A DNA stretch of 40,008 nt from Burkholderiales bacterium (lineage in GTDB: Bacteria > Pseudomonadota > Gammaproteobacteria > Burkholderiales > Casimicrobiaceae): contig JANXNI010000009.1 in assembly GCA_025354165.1 (NCBI GenBank), positions 1 to 40,008 of the forward strand, read 5' to 3'. How positions within the stretch are numbered: the first letter of the stretch is position 1; every line of letters starts with the position of its first letter. The notes below the pieces were generated by a model. The model did not search any database. It was not told the origin of the DNA and saw only the letters and a program-made list of their open reading frames with translations. Of the stretch, positions 1-10,711 are shown one piece after another. Position numbers and translations under genes: made by a program.

Positions 1-10
1 CCGAAGCGGA

Positions 11-38
11 CGCGGGTCGCGGCAGAGCCGCGCCTACA
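11..38. repeat. Half copy of the GTGGGAGCGG-type intergenic repeat
   Basis: The bases read as the right arm of the inverted repeat seen complete at 4949-5022, 6872-6922, 8185-8247 and 18919-18980 (GCGGCAGAGCCGCGCCTAC here, GCGGCAAACCGCTCCTAC at 8231-8247). The left arm would lie outside the window. Confidence 0.5.
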
Positions 39-60
39 GGTTTTGGCTCGCGGATTTTGT

Positions 61-185
61 TAATAGCTTTTTTCTGAAACGACCACTCAACTTGGGCTTA
101 GCATCGATTTATGCATAAACCCGGTATTTATGTAAAACTGCGCCTATGCCCATATGGAACGGCGTTCTCGCATGAAAGCTGCTAC
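61..185 (+). repeat. MITE-like 120-bp element, copy 1
   Basis: This stretch aligns over its whole length with 6951-7071. Shared blocks are the left end AGCTTTT, the core GGGCTTAG, an ATGCAT-like block, a GGTTTAT-like block, CTATGCC-ATAT and the right end AAAGCTG. It starts TAATAGCTTTTTTCTG and ends ATGAAAGCTGCTAC, so the termini are imperfect inverted repeats. No protein is supported here; a 68-codon open frame at 111-317 runs through it and looks accidental. Confidence 0.6.
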
Positions 186-313
186 AAAAAAATCAATGCT
201 TTTCAGCGGAGCGATGATGCCCGTAGGCGCTTTGATCCCGCGATGCGCCAGCCATCCATCGCGGCGATAAATGCGCCTACGCGCCGTTTGCGCAGAATGT
301 CACCGATCAACAC

Positions 314-1675
314 CTAAGGTGCAACCCCACAACTCGCCGACAAATAACTTAGCAAATCGGTTGAAGTCCGTCGCGGCGCCGCGGCGCTCAATGCGTTAGC
401 CGTCAGCGCTGCGCCGCTGTAGCCCAGCGCTGCACGGGCCATCAGCACCGCATCAGTCGTGGCCAGCACTTGCCCGTCACCGTCGAGATCAAGGCTGCAT
501 TTGACGACGCCGATGGGGCTGTACACCGGCGTTCCCGTACCGAACGGCGCGCTGCCGCGCTGGCCGAGCGTGTTGTCGCCCCAGCAGTTCATGGCCCCCG
601 CTGTGCTGATCGTGCACGCGTGGTTGAGACCGGCCGCCATCGTCGCCACGCCGCTACTCTGGCCCGTTACTGGCAGCGGTAGAGCGCTGTTGCCGGTGGG
701 TTGTCCCACGTTTCCCAACTGCCCTTGATTGTTGAGCCCCCAGCAAAACGCCTGACCGCTCACCACCGCACAGTTGCCCGCATTGGCCGCAAAAATCTTG
801 GTCGGCCGAAACGACGCACCGAAGTAATAAGGCGACGTTCTGGGGCTACCGCTCGCCACGACGCCATCACCCACCTGCCCGAACGTGCGGTCACCCCAGC
901 ACCACGCGTCGCCCGTGCTGCCATTGGCCGCGCACACATGCGCGCCCCCAGCGGTGACCAACGTGGCCGTGGTGACGCCGGTCGCCGCCGCTACTGGCAC
1001 GCTGCTACTAACCGAGCCACCGTTGCCAAACTGACCGTTGACTCCGCTGCCCCAGCAGCGCACCGTGCCGCCCGTCACCGCGCAGGCGAAGTACGACCCA
1101 GCGGTGAGATGCGTCACGCCGGTCAAGCCCGACACGGTCGCAGGCGTCAATACTTGCGCGCTGGCCGAACCACTGCCGACCTGCCCTGCCGAATTGCCCC
1201 CCCAGCAGCGCACGGAGCCGTCACCAGAGGAGAGATTTCGCATTTGCGCACAGCTAAAGTCCGCCCCCACCGCGACTGCTACCACCTCACGGCCGATGAT
1301 GGACAGACCAACCACCGGCACCGGCGTCGGGCTTGAATTGGTCGTACCGTTACCAAGCTGACCTTCGATGCCTTCACCCCAGCACTTCACCACGCCCTGC
1401 GCCAGCGCGCAGGTATGAACACGCCCCGCCGAGACGGAGGTCACGCCGGTTAACCCCGGCACCACCACCGGAATCGCCGAATTGGTAGTCGTGCCATCGC
1501 CCAACTGCCCCGACGCGTTGAGCCCCCAACAATGCAAACCACCACTGCCATAAATCGCGCAGGAGTGGTTGAACGAACTCGCTACCTGCGTGTAGGTTTC
1601 GCCTTGCGCGGCGGGGGCGAATAGCAAAGACAGGCTGGCGACGCTCGCGGCTAGAAATGAGAGATAACGTGACAC
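314..1675 (-). CDS. Secreted RCC1-repeat beta-propeller protein with dockerin-like C-terminus
   Basis: This is a 453-residue exported protein. It starts at GTG, chosen because AGGAG lies 8 bases upstream and a signal peptide follows at once (hydrophobic residues about 6-22, cleavage near AQG-E). Seven blades carry the RCC1/BNR signature C-W-G...G-Q-x-G (for example HCWGLNASGQLGDG and NCWGDNTLGQRGS), the number expected for a closed propeller. The last 60 residues contain LDLDGDGQV and a helix-like segment, resembling one calcium-binding dockerin repeat. The same tail ends the proteins at 22608-24701 and 36431-38017. RCC1 folds bind proteins, so a surface binding role is inferred; no partner is known. 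Confidence 0.85.
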   Translation of the reverse strand: MSRYLSFLAASVASLSLLFAPAAQGETYTQVASSFNHSCAIYGSGGLHCWGLNASGQLGDGTTTNSAIPVVVPGLTGVTSVSAGRVHTCALAQGVVKCWGEGIEGQLGNGTTNSSPTPVPVVGLSIIGREVVAVAVGADFSCAQMRNLSSGDGSVRCWGGNSAGQVGSGSASAQVLTPATVSGLTGVTHLTAGSYFACAVTGGTVRCWGSGVNGQFGNGGSVSSSVPVAAATGVTTATLVTAGGAHVCAANGSTGDAWCWGDRTFGQVGDGVVASGSPRTSPYYFGASFRPTKIFAANAGNCAVVSGQAFCWGLNNQGQLGNVGQPTGNSALPLPVTGQSSGVATMAAGLNHACTISTAGAMNCWGDNTLGQRGSAPFGTGTPVYSPIGVVKCSLDLDGDGQVLATTDAVLMARAALGYSGAALTANALSAAAPRRTSTDLLSYLSASCGVAP

Positions 1676-1793
1676 CTGCGTGCTCCTTGCGTAGTGACGA
1701 CTGCACTGAAGAACGCGATCCCAAAGCCAAAACGGACATTGCGGAGGAAATTTTTTGGGTGATCACGGCGCAGTCGGGGTCGACACCCAGCAC

Positions 1794-1846
1794 CGAGCGC
1801 CGGCTGGGCGGGTCGCTGGGGTTTCAACCCAGCCTACGGCTAGGCG
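1794..1846. terminator. Hairpin repeat downstream of the kinase tail
   Basis: CCGGCTGGG and CCCAGCCTACGG form an imperfect inverted repeat between two minus-strand genes, just after the last codons of the frameshifted kinase tail. It could stop transcription, but no clear U-tract follows. Confidence 0.3.
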
Positions 1847-1856
1847 TTACCACACT

Positions 1857-2105
1857 TCAAATTTCCGTCAAAAATCGCCGAGCTTGCTGCGCTTGGGGCG
1901 TGTCTGCCCCTACTGCAGATTCCAACTGGGTTAGCGCCTCTTTGAAGGCAGCGCGTGCATCAACCTTGTTGCCCAGCGCCACCTGCACCTGGCCCAGCAT
2001 CAGTAGCGCAGAGCCCACTCTTGCACTAGTTGGAAAGTCTTTGTGCTGCTCGTGGAGCGACGGAATACCCCCGCCGACACATAGCGGGATACACGACACC
2101 CCAAT
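1857..2105 (-). pseudogene. Out-of-frame C-terminal TPR-like segment of the Ser/Thr kinase
   Basis: The kinase frame stops at 2108 with an uncharacteristic tail (RLSASPSRQ). In another frame of the same strand the codons continue to a stop at 1857 and read like the final TPR of such kinases: ALLMLGQVQVALGNKVDA, then RAAFKEALTQLESAVGADTP and QAQQARRFLTEI. The simplest reading is one gene split by a frameshift around 2040-2145. Whether it is real or a sequencing error cannot be told from one sequence. A separate small gene here is unlikely because there is no start with a ribosome binding site. Confidence 0.55.
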
Positions 2106-2107
2106 CA

Positions 2108-4930
2108 CTATTGACGCGAGGGCGATGCTGAAAGTCGCAGGGCGTCGACAGACTCGGGGGCGTTTTCCCCGAGCGACGCATGCAAGTGGGCAACGCTCGA
2201 TGCAGCTGCGCCCCGAGCGACGTCGCCGCGCTGAGCCGCGAGCTCGACCCTTGCCAGCGCAAGCAGCGCTCGTCCCATCCATTCGCTGTGCGTAAAGCCA
2301 TGCATCGACTGTCCGGCAAGTGCAACTGCCTGAAGCGCGTTTTCTCGCGCCGCCGCCATATTACCCGCGCTTGCGTGGGTCTCAGCCAATGCGGACATCG
2401 CCAGCACGCCCCGTATCCTCGCACCACTGGCCGATGCGTAGCGGCCCTTCGCATCTTCCAGCATGGCCACTGCCTGCACCAATTCGCCGTCGAGTAGGTG
2501 CGCGATGCCACGGGCGGTCATCGCGGTGGCGATCACAGGATGCCGCGGCCCGACCTGTCGCTGCAGGAGCGCCAAAGCTTCGGTGGACAGAGCCGTGCAG
2601 ATTGCGCGTATTTTTTTTGCGCAGGCTGTTCTTCCAGCGTGTACTGTTGCGAAGGCAATGGCCTGCGGTTCGGCCGCTCGTTTTGCGTCGAACAACGCTC
2701 GCGCCAAGAGCGACTCCGACTCGTCAAACCGACCAACATCACGCAATAGGCTCGCATAGTTGACGACCGCAGGCCGACTGTAGGATCGCCCGTCTCGGGC
2801 AGCGACCTCAAAACTGCGCAGTGCGATGCTTAACGCTTCCTGCGTTTGACCCGCTTCCGAGAGCGCCATTGACAGCCCGCCGCGAACGGTACTGGCTAAG
2901 TTGACCTCGCCCTGACCTGAAGCGTCCAGCAGTGCCAGCGCTTGCCGGAATTGCAGAATACCGTCACCAAAGTTACCCGATTGAATGTGGGTTTCAGCCA
3001 GCAACGACATCAGGTAGGTGCGCGTGCTGAGCGTTCCAGGCCGAGGCTTTATGCGGCTCAGCGCGAGCGACGCATCGGCCAGTACCGCAGCCGAAGCTGA
3101 GCCGCGCTCCGAATGGAAAATGGCGCGACTGATTAGGCAACTGGTGAGCCCTTCGGCCTGCGCGCCGATTGTTTCCTCATACTGCGAAATGATGCGATTT
3201 AGCTCTGCACCCGCTTCAGTCAACTGGCCGCGCCGACCGTTGTTTTCAGCGATGGTGCAGCGCGCCTTCGCTATTAAATCTGCACTCGTGGCTTGGCGGG
3301 CCGACTGCTCCGCTTGTTCTAAAACAACCGACGCTGATTGGAATTCACTGCGCGAAATCAGCATGTCAGCAACGTCAAGCTGTAGCCGTGCGCGCGTGAC
3401 CGGATGCGACGCATACAACTGCTCAATGAGCGCTTGCGCCGCAGCCAATAGCTCCGCCGACGTAGTCGCACCAGACGAGTTGGTCAAGACTGAGCGCAGC
3501 AAATACGCCGATGCCTCGGAGTCTGTAAGCGCCTCAAGCGCCTGCACCTTGGCAAGCTCAGCCTCAATGCGTCGTTGCTCGATCCGGACGGCCTGCAACG
3601 AGACCACGACCACACCGACCGCGAGCAACAAAAAAATAGCCGCACCTGTCGACACCGCCCACCGATTCCTCCGCACAAACCGCCCCACCCGGTACCACCC
3701 CGCATCCGGCTTTGCAGCAATCGGTTCGTACGCCAGATACCGCTTCAAATCATCGGCAAATGCTTGCGCTGTGGCGTAGCGCTGCTTCGGGTCTTTGCGT
3801 AATGCTTTGAGCACAACGGTGTCCAAGTCACCACGCATTCGGCGAGCGCTTTTTCCTGATTCGCTGTCGCCCGTGTTCGCCATGAGCAGTTGATCGCTCG
3901 GCTTGCTTGGGTCTTGGTCGAGGATGGCTTGTTCCAGATCGCGCCGGGTTGAGCCTTTTGGGTTGTAGGGCCTGCGACCGGTGAGCAATTCGTAGAGCAC
4001 GATGCCGAGCGAATACACGTCACTGGCGGTTCCGAGGCTTGCGTTGTTGACTTGCTCGGGCGAGGCGTAATCGAGCGTGAGAGCACGGCCTGAAAGTCGC
4101 GTTAGTTGCGTGGCATCAGCACTTTGCGATTCCTCGTCATCGAGCAATTTGGCAATGCCGAAATCGAGCAAATGCGGCTCGCCTTTGGCATCCACCAAAA
4201 TGTTTGATGGCTTGATATCGCGATGGATGACGAGCTGCGTGTGCGCATGGGCGACAGCCTCAATCACGCGGATGAAGAGCTGCGCGGTGGCTTCGGGCTT
4301 AAGCCGCTTTGCTTTGACGAATTCCGTGATTGGTTGACCCTGCACGTATTCGATGGCGATGTAGGGTTGAGTCTTCTCATCAACGCCCGCGTCGTAGAGC
4401 CGCGCGATGCTCGGATGCTCCAAGCTTGCGAGAATGTTGCGCTCTCGCGCGAAGCGGGCGGCGAGCAGCCAGTTGAGGTTTTCAACAAGCGGCATTTTGA
4501 GTGCGACTTGCCGCGAGTGTTGACCGTCGGCACGCTCGGCGAGCCACACTACACCCATGCCACCACGACCGAGCTCTTTGATCAGCCGATACGGGCCGAT
4601 ACGTTGACCGGGTTCGCGGCTCGGTACTTCATCAGACAGCGTGGTGCCGAAGCGCGTTGAATTCGCATTGATGGCACCGCCTCCGTTGCCCGCGTTCGAT
4701 TTCCCCGCAGCCAGCACAGCGGCTTCGCGCATCGCCTGCGAAATGGGCGGCAGCAGGGGCGCGGCAGACTCAGTATGCGCATGCGCGAACATCTGCGCGA
4801 AGCCACGCGCGACGTCCGCGCCCGCGGCGTAAACCTCGCGCTGCACGGCATCGCGCGCGGACGCATCGCCGCTTTGCCAGCGATCGTACAGGCGCGAGAG
4901 GTTGCGCAGTTGGTCGGTGGTTAGTGCCAC
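2108..4930 (-). CDS. Transmembrane Ser/Thr protein kinase with TPR-like extracytoplasmic region
   Basis: This 940-residue Hanks-type kinase phosphorylates Ser/Thr. From a GTG start at 4930 (AAGG 5 bases upstream), residues 113-400 hold the kinase domain: glycine loop GRGGMG at 121-126, lysine 145 in VALKM, HRDIKPSN at 236, DFG at 256-258 and ASPEQ near 289. One membrane helix spans about 424-447, followed by roughly 490 residues of helical TPR-like repeats. The frame stays open to 5179, but that extension runs through an intergenic repeat (4949-5022) and into the sigma gene, so it is not used. The ECF sigma gene lies directly upstream; such pairs are common and suggest one signalling unit. 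The C-terminus looks frameshifted (see 1857-2105). Confidence 0.85.
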   Translation of the reverse strand: MALTTDQLRNLSRLYDRWQSGDASARDAVQREVYAAGADVARGFAQMFAHAHTESAAPLLPPISQAMREAAVLAAGKSNAGNGGGAINANSTRFGTTLSDEVPSREPGQRIGPYRLIKELGRGGMGVVWLAERADGQHSRQVALKMPLVENLNWLLAARFARERNILASLEHPSIARLYDAGVDEKTQPYIAIEYVQGQPITEFVKAKRLKPEATAQLFIRVIEAVAHAHTQLVIHRDIKPSNILVDAKGEPHLLDFGIAKLLDDEESQSADATQLTRLSGRALTLDYASPEQVNNASLGTASDVYSLGIVLYELLTGRRPYNPKGSTRRDLEQAILDQDPSKPSDQLLMANTGDSESGKSARRMRGDLDTVVLKALRKDPKQRYATAQAFADDLKRYLAYEPIAAKPDAGWYRVGRFVRRNRWAVSTGAAIFLLLAVGVVVVSLQAVRIEQRRIEAELAKVQALEALTDSEASAYLLRSVLTNSSGATTSAELLAAAQALIEQLYASHPVTRARLQLDVADMLISRSEFQSASVVLEQAEQSARQATSADLIAKARCTIAENNGRRGQLTEAGAELNRIISQYEETIGAQAEGLTSCLISRAIFHSERGSASAAVLADASLALSRIKPRPGTLSTRTYLMSLLAETHIQSGNFGDGILQFRQALALLDASGQGEVNLASTVRGGLSMALSEAGQTQEALSIALRSFEVAARDGRSYSRPAVVNYASLLRDVGRFDESESLLARALFDAKRAAEPQAIAFATVHAGRTACAKKIRAICTALSTEALALLQRQVGPRHPVIATAMTARGIAHLLDGELVQAVAMLEDAKGRYASASGARIRGVLAMSALAETHASAGNMAAARENALQAVALAGQSMHGFTHSEWMGRALLALARVELAAQRGDVARGAAASSVAHLHASLGENAPESVDALRLSASPSRQ

Positions 4931-4948
4931 ATTAGCCTTGTCGGTTTT

Positions 4949-5022
4949 GTGGGAGCGGTTCTCCCGCGATGAGCAAAGGTGGGTAGCGCGGATGTCGACA
5001 ATCGCGGTGGAACCGCTCCCAC
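4949..5022. repeat. GTGGGAGCGG-type inverted repeat (REP-like)
   Basis: GTGGGAGCGGTTCTCCCGCGA is answered by TCGCGGTGGAACCGCTCCCAC about 30 bases later. It fills most of the gap between the sigma and kinase genes and would form a long imperfect hairpin in a shared transcript. Confidence 0.75.
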
Positions 5023-5027
5023 AAGGA

Positions 5028-5594
5028 TCACGCCGAAAGCATCGCAGCCAACAGCGAGCGCGCTTTCGTCCAGTCGCGCGCGACGGTGCGCTCGGTGACG
5101 TCCATCGCTTCGGCAATTTCTTGCATGCTGAGGCCACCGAAATAGCGCATCTCAACCACCTGCGCGAGGCGCGGTTCAACGGCGGCGAGCTGTTCTAGCG
5201 CGTCGTTGATTTGCACCACGCTGTCATCGAGCGGGCTGGCGAGGCTCGCTTCCAACACCGTATTGATGGGGATGTCAGCCACGCCACCGCCGCGTCTATC
5301 CGCGAGCCGTGCGCGCGCCATGTCGACGATCACCGAGCGCATCACGGTTGATGCATAAGTAAAAAATTGTTTGCGATCCGAGACGCGCAACTCTTGCAGT
5401 TGCACCAGCCGCTCGTACGTCTCATGCACCAACACGGTGGGCGACATATCGGCCGCGCGACCATTGGCATGTAGCCGCGCGTTTGCGACACGACGCAGGT
5501 CTTTGTACAGCACGTCGAACAGCTTGTTGACGGCACGTGGCACGTTGTTATCAGCCGCTTTGATGAGTTCGGTGACGCTGGTGATTGGGGTCAT
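5028..5594 (-). CDS. ECF-family RNA polymerase sigma factor
   Basis: This 188-residue sigma factor begins at MTPITSVTEL. The 29 upstream codons of the same frame were rejected because they lack sigma character. Region 2 covers about 15-95 (LFDVLYKDLRRVA, then KQFFTYASTVMRSVIVDMAR). Region 4, about 125-185, contains a helix-turn-helix (GGLSMQEIAEAMDVTERTVA). The mix of SPTVLVHETYERL and the region-4 sequence fits the ECF subfamily usually encoded beside Ser/Thr kinases. It should direct polymerase to a small regulon controlled by the kinase next door, by phosphorylation or through an unseen partner. No anti-sigma gene is present. Confidence 0.9.
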   Translation of the reverse strand: MTPITSVTELIKAADNNVPRAVNKLFDVLYKDLRRVANARLHANGRAADMSPTVLVHETYERLVQLQELRVSDRKQFFTYASTVMRSVIVDMARARLADRRGGGVADIPINTVLEASLASPLDDSVVQINDALEQLAAVEPRLAQVVEMRYFGGLSMQEIAEAMDVTERTVARDWTKARSLLAAMLSA

Positions 5595-5699
5595 GCATTG
5601 CCTATGCTGGCTCGGGTCGAACCGCAATGCGACCTGCGGGCTGAGTGAAGTGTGCATTGACATGAACGGTCTCGTCAACAAGGAATGTTCCTAGCGAGC

Positions 5700-5808
5700 G
5701 GTGCGGTTAGTTTGTAGGGTGGTCAGCCTGTGCTCACCATCACGGCGTGCAACTGGAGGTGAGTGCATGTGCCGACACTCGGTGGGCACGGAGTGCCCGC
5801 CCTACCTC
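5700..5808. repeat. Inverted repeat between sigma factor and hydrolase genes
   Basis: GTAGGGTGGTCAGCCTGTG near the left end is loosely mirrored by GTGGGCACGGAGTGCCCGCCCTAC at the right end, with GTGCTCACC and GGTGAGTGC between. It fills the gap 5682-5818, where no gene is seen. Confidence 0.4.
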
Positions 5809-5818
5809 CGTCACAGGA

Positions 5819-6759
5819 TCATGCACGCTTGAAATACGCCACACTCGCGGCGATCACACCCGCGTCGCTCAGCGTGCGACGGTGACCGAGGCCAACCGTG
5901 GGGGACGCTTCGATGTGTCGGCCCACGGTGCACAGGGCGTGCGAATGCGAGTACGGCACTTCGCGATCGAAGCGATCGTGGATGACCAGTGTTGAGCATC
6001 GTGCGGCGCGCAACAACTCCACCACCGAGAGTTGATTCCACGTCGCGCGATAACCGTGGCGTGCCTCGAATCGATCACAAATTCGTTGCGCCACGTCCTC
6101 GCTCAAATTCAAGTGCTCGCGTGCCGCATCCATGAACCAGCGGCAGTGTTCGAACGCGCCGATACTGACTAATCGCGGGATAGCCATCCCGTGATCGCGG
6201 GCGGCGAGGAGCGTTGCCATCACACCAAATGAGTAAGCAAGGACGCCATGCGTTGGGCCCACCTTTCCTGCCACGGCAGCAATCGCCGCCGCACACTCGA
6301 CTATGTCGGTTTGCCCTTGACCCGCCTCGCCGTGCGCGGGCAAATCGAAACTCACCGCGCGATAGCCAGCAGCGACCAACGCGGCGGTCAACCGCCCCAT
6401 CTGCGTGCCGCGACCGCCCCAAGAATGCACGAGCAGCACGGTCGGCGCCTCCTGCCCCCATGTGGCGACAGGAATGCGTCGCTTGCCGACGATCACATCG
6501 AAGCGATCTGCCGTTTGCAACAACGCTTGCTCCCATGATCGCGGCTCGTGTCGCGGTGGCGTAGCGATCAGTTTTTGCGCAATGGCCGCTGCTGTTGCGG
6601 GCGCGACGGCGCACAAGGTCGCGCTGATGCGACGAACAAGCGGGTTACGTGAGCCGGAAAAAACGCGATGTTGGTCTGCTGCGAAATCGGCGCTCTGTTG
6701 TGTGGCATCAAGGCATCGAATTCGGTGACGGCAATCGGAGGCGTGCCGGTCATAGACAT
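5819..6759 (-). CDS. Alpha/beta hydrolase, with an apparent frameshift near its start
   Basis: This is an alpha/beta-fold hydrolase of about 310 residues. Visible are the oxyanion-hole strand VLLVHSWGG, the nucleophile elbow AYSFG (Ser), the acid-loop region HDRFDREVP and the C-terminal histidine in GLGHRRTL. The substrate is unknown. The in-frame ATG (6820) has no ribosome binding site, while ATG 6759 has AAGGA 8 bases upstream and begins MSMTGTPPIAVTEFDAL in another frame. The two frames meet at a run of six A (6658-6663, six T on the coding strand). Adding one base joins them into a sensible N-terminus leading to NPLVRRISATLC. I therefore mark 6759 as the natural start; it is either a frameshift mutation or an error. 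Confidence 0.75.
6658..6663 (-). other. Homopolymer at the hydrolase frame change
   Basis: Six T on the coding strand. One extra T would fuse the SD-preceded N-terminal frame with the hydrolase frame. Confidence 0.5.
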
Positions 6760-6871
6760 GATGAAAGTCCTTGCGATTTTGTGTTGCGATGCTGGGGTTA
6801 CTGGCAAGAACGTAGGCCATCGTTGAAACCAGACATTCGTTGCGAAACTACGGAGCAAGCGATCAAAATGG

Positions 6872-6922
6872 GGGAGCGGCGTTGGTCGCGATTGGCGAAT
6901 CGCGGCCAAGGCCGCTCCCACA
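6872..6922. repeat. GTGGGAGCGG-type inverted repeat (REP-like)
   Basis: GGGAGCGGCGTTGGTCGCGA pairs with TCGCGGCCAAGGCCGCTCCC. It sits upstream of the hydrolase gene and belongs to the same family as 4949-5022. Confidence 0.7.
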
Positions 6923-6950
6923 AAAACGCATTCGGCACTCAAAATATCGA

Positions 6951-7071
6951 TACAGCTTTTCGGTTAAATTCCCATTTAATATGGGCTTAGACACCAATCA
7001 TGCATTTAGTCGGGTTTATCTATTTCCTGCCGCTATGCCATATTCCTAAACGATTTCACGAAAAAGCTGTA
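6951..7071 (+). repeat. MITE-like 120-bp element, copy 2
   Basis: Terminal inverted repeats TACAGCTTTTCG (6951-6962) and CGAAAAAGCTGTA (7059-7071) bound a 121-bp unit. Inside is a small palindrome CCCATTTAATATGGG. It aligns end to end with 61-185 and, reversed, with 14811-14928, 25509-25626 and 38102-38223. It lies between hydrolase and hisZ and may carry signals for either, but no promoter was identified. Confidence 0.7.
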
Positions 7072-7192
7072 CCCAGTTCACAGTTCGTTCGCTGGTTCAA
7101 CCACCGGTTCGATGCAATCGCTTAAGTAGAATTCGTTGTCAATAACTACCGCGTTTGTTCGGCTCCCGCCAAAACAGCGCCTCCCCCGCGCC

Positions 7193-9572
<2,380 letters not shown>

Positions 9573-9595
9573 TTATCTGACGGCACGCACACTAT

Positions 9596-9713
9596 GCCGT
9601 CATCCTCGCGCAAGCGGGGATCCAGTTCGTAGGCCACGCGAAGCGTCAAACTAAATCACTTCGTCAACATTGATAAGCCGGTCTGGATTCCCGCCGTCGC
9701 GGGAATGACGGCA
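9596..9713. repeat. Composite inverted repeat with dRS3-like right arm
   Basis: The right arm 9683-9713 contains ATTCCC-8 bases-GGGAAT, the pattern of dRS3-type repeats. The left arm (9596-9626) is a degenerate reverse complement reading GCCGTCATCCTCGCG and GCGGGGATCCAG. Together they form a 118-bp unit between purA and the phosphoribosyltransferase gene. Confidence 0.65.
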
Positions 9714-9728
9714 CAGGGGAATTCATTC

Positions 9729-10235
9729 ATGACAGATACGGGTCATTTGTACGTAACCTGGGAACGCTACCACCGTCTGATCGACCTGCTCGCATTGCAG
9801 GTTCACGATTCAAAGTGGGAGTTCGACAGCATCATCTGCATCGCCCGTGGCGGCCTGCGTGTTGGCGATCAGCTCTCGCGTATTTTTGACAAGCCGCTCG
9901 CGATCATGAGCACGTCGAGCTACGTCGAAGAAGGCGGCACCGTGCGCGGCAAGCTCCTCGTCTCCGAGCACCTCACCATGACCAGCGCCACCCTCGGCCC
10001 GCGCGTGCTTGTGGTCGATGATCTCGCCGATTCCGGGCACACATTGAACGTCATCAAGCAAGAACTGCCAGCGCGCTATCCGCATCTCACCGAAGTAAAA
10101 ACTGCGGTCATCTGGAAGAAAGGCGTGTCGATGTTCAACCCGGATTTCTTCGTTGAATTTCTGCCCAACAGCCCGTGGATTCACCAGCCGTTCGAGAACT
10201 ACGACAGCACGCGACCGCATCAGTTGATGCGCTAG
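9729..10235 (+). CDS. Purine-type phosphoribosyltransferase
   Basis: This 168-residue type I phosphoribosyltransferase transfers phosphoribose from PRPP to a base, probably hypoxanthine, xanthine or guanine. The PRPP-binding motif is VLVVDDLADSGHTL (about residues 93-106). IICIARGGLRVGDQL near residue 33 and the C-terminal PWIHQPFE are also typical. I chose ATG 9729; the upstream start at 9705 would put repeat sequence into the protein. In betaproteobacteria this gene commonly follows purA and precedes rnr; here the next housekeeping features are about 29 kb away. Confidence 0.85.
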   Translation: MTDTGHLYVTWERYHRLIDLLALQVHDSKWEFDSIICIARGGLRVGDQLSRIFDKPLAIMSTSSYVEEGGTVRGKLLVSEHLTMTSATLGPRVLVVDDLADSGHTLNVIKQELPARYPHLTEVKTAVIWKKGVSMFNPDFFVEFLPNSPWIHQPFENYDSTRPHQLMR

Positions 10236-10711
10236 CGACGCGATACGCGTTTACGTAAGCGCTTACGCAATCCACTGTCATCAAACTCCCCCCAAAACCT
10301 GATCGGTTCGTGTTTTCCGGCGCATCGAAGGCAGTAAAAAGGGCGGGGCTCATGCGCAAATTCCGAACCTGTACCATCGTTCCCGCTCTGGCTATTTCTG
10401 GTTGCACGAATGTGCCGACGACCATAGCGCCAGACACGAAGGCAGCGAATGGAGTCGATGGTTTGCCCTGCTTCGGCAACATTGATACGACCGTGCCTGG
10501 CCTTGTGGAATCAGGCAACACGCCGTGAATGGCGCAGGCGCAGCGCCCGGGTGGCAGAGGCTATCTCTGCTCGGCAAAGACCTTTTCGGTCATCCAGCCG
10601 TGCGTGTGTGGATCAAGGCGCGGTGGCCACCTGCGAACGATTGACATTAGTTCAGCAGTGCGGCTGGGGTCCAATGCGACAATCTGCAGCCTTAGATCCG
10701 ACGCCTTCGAA
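10236..10711. other. Gap without a supported gene
   Basis: Open frames exist on both strands. A 128-codon minus frame (10135-10521) overlaps the end of the phosphoribosyltransferase and has no ribosome binding site. The plus frame from ATG 10352 encodes about 58 residues whose start MRKFRTCTIVPALAISGC resembles a lipoprotein signal (lipobox ISGC) but stops soon after. Neither is convincing. The stretch may hold decayed sequence at the edge of the accessory block. Confidence 0.4.
10254..10267. promoter_or_regulatory. LacI-type operator-like palindrome
   Basis: CGTAAGCGCTTACG is a perfect 14-base palindrome with the TAAGCGCTTA core typical of LacI/GalR-family operators. It lies 19 bases after the phosphoribosyltransferase stop. 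No LacI-type regulator is in the window, so the role is a guess; it might also only form a small hairpin. Confidence 0.35.

Noticed and set aside
3018-3779. 253-codon open frame inside the kinase region
   Set aside because: It is a Ser/Ala/Cys-rich shadow of the TPR-like region on the other strand.
10135-10521. 128-codon minus frame after the phosphoribosyltransferase
   Set aside because: It overlaps the real gene end by 100 bases, has no ribosome binding site and no recognised family; it is noted as a gap instead.
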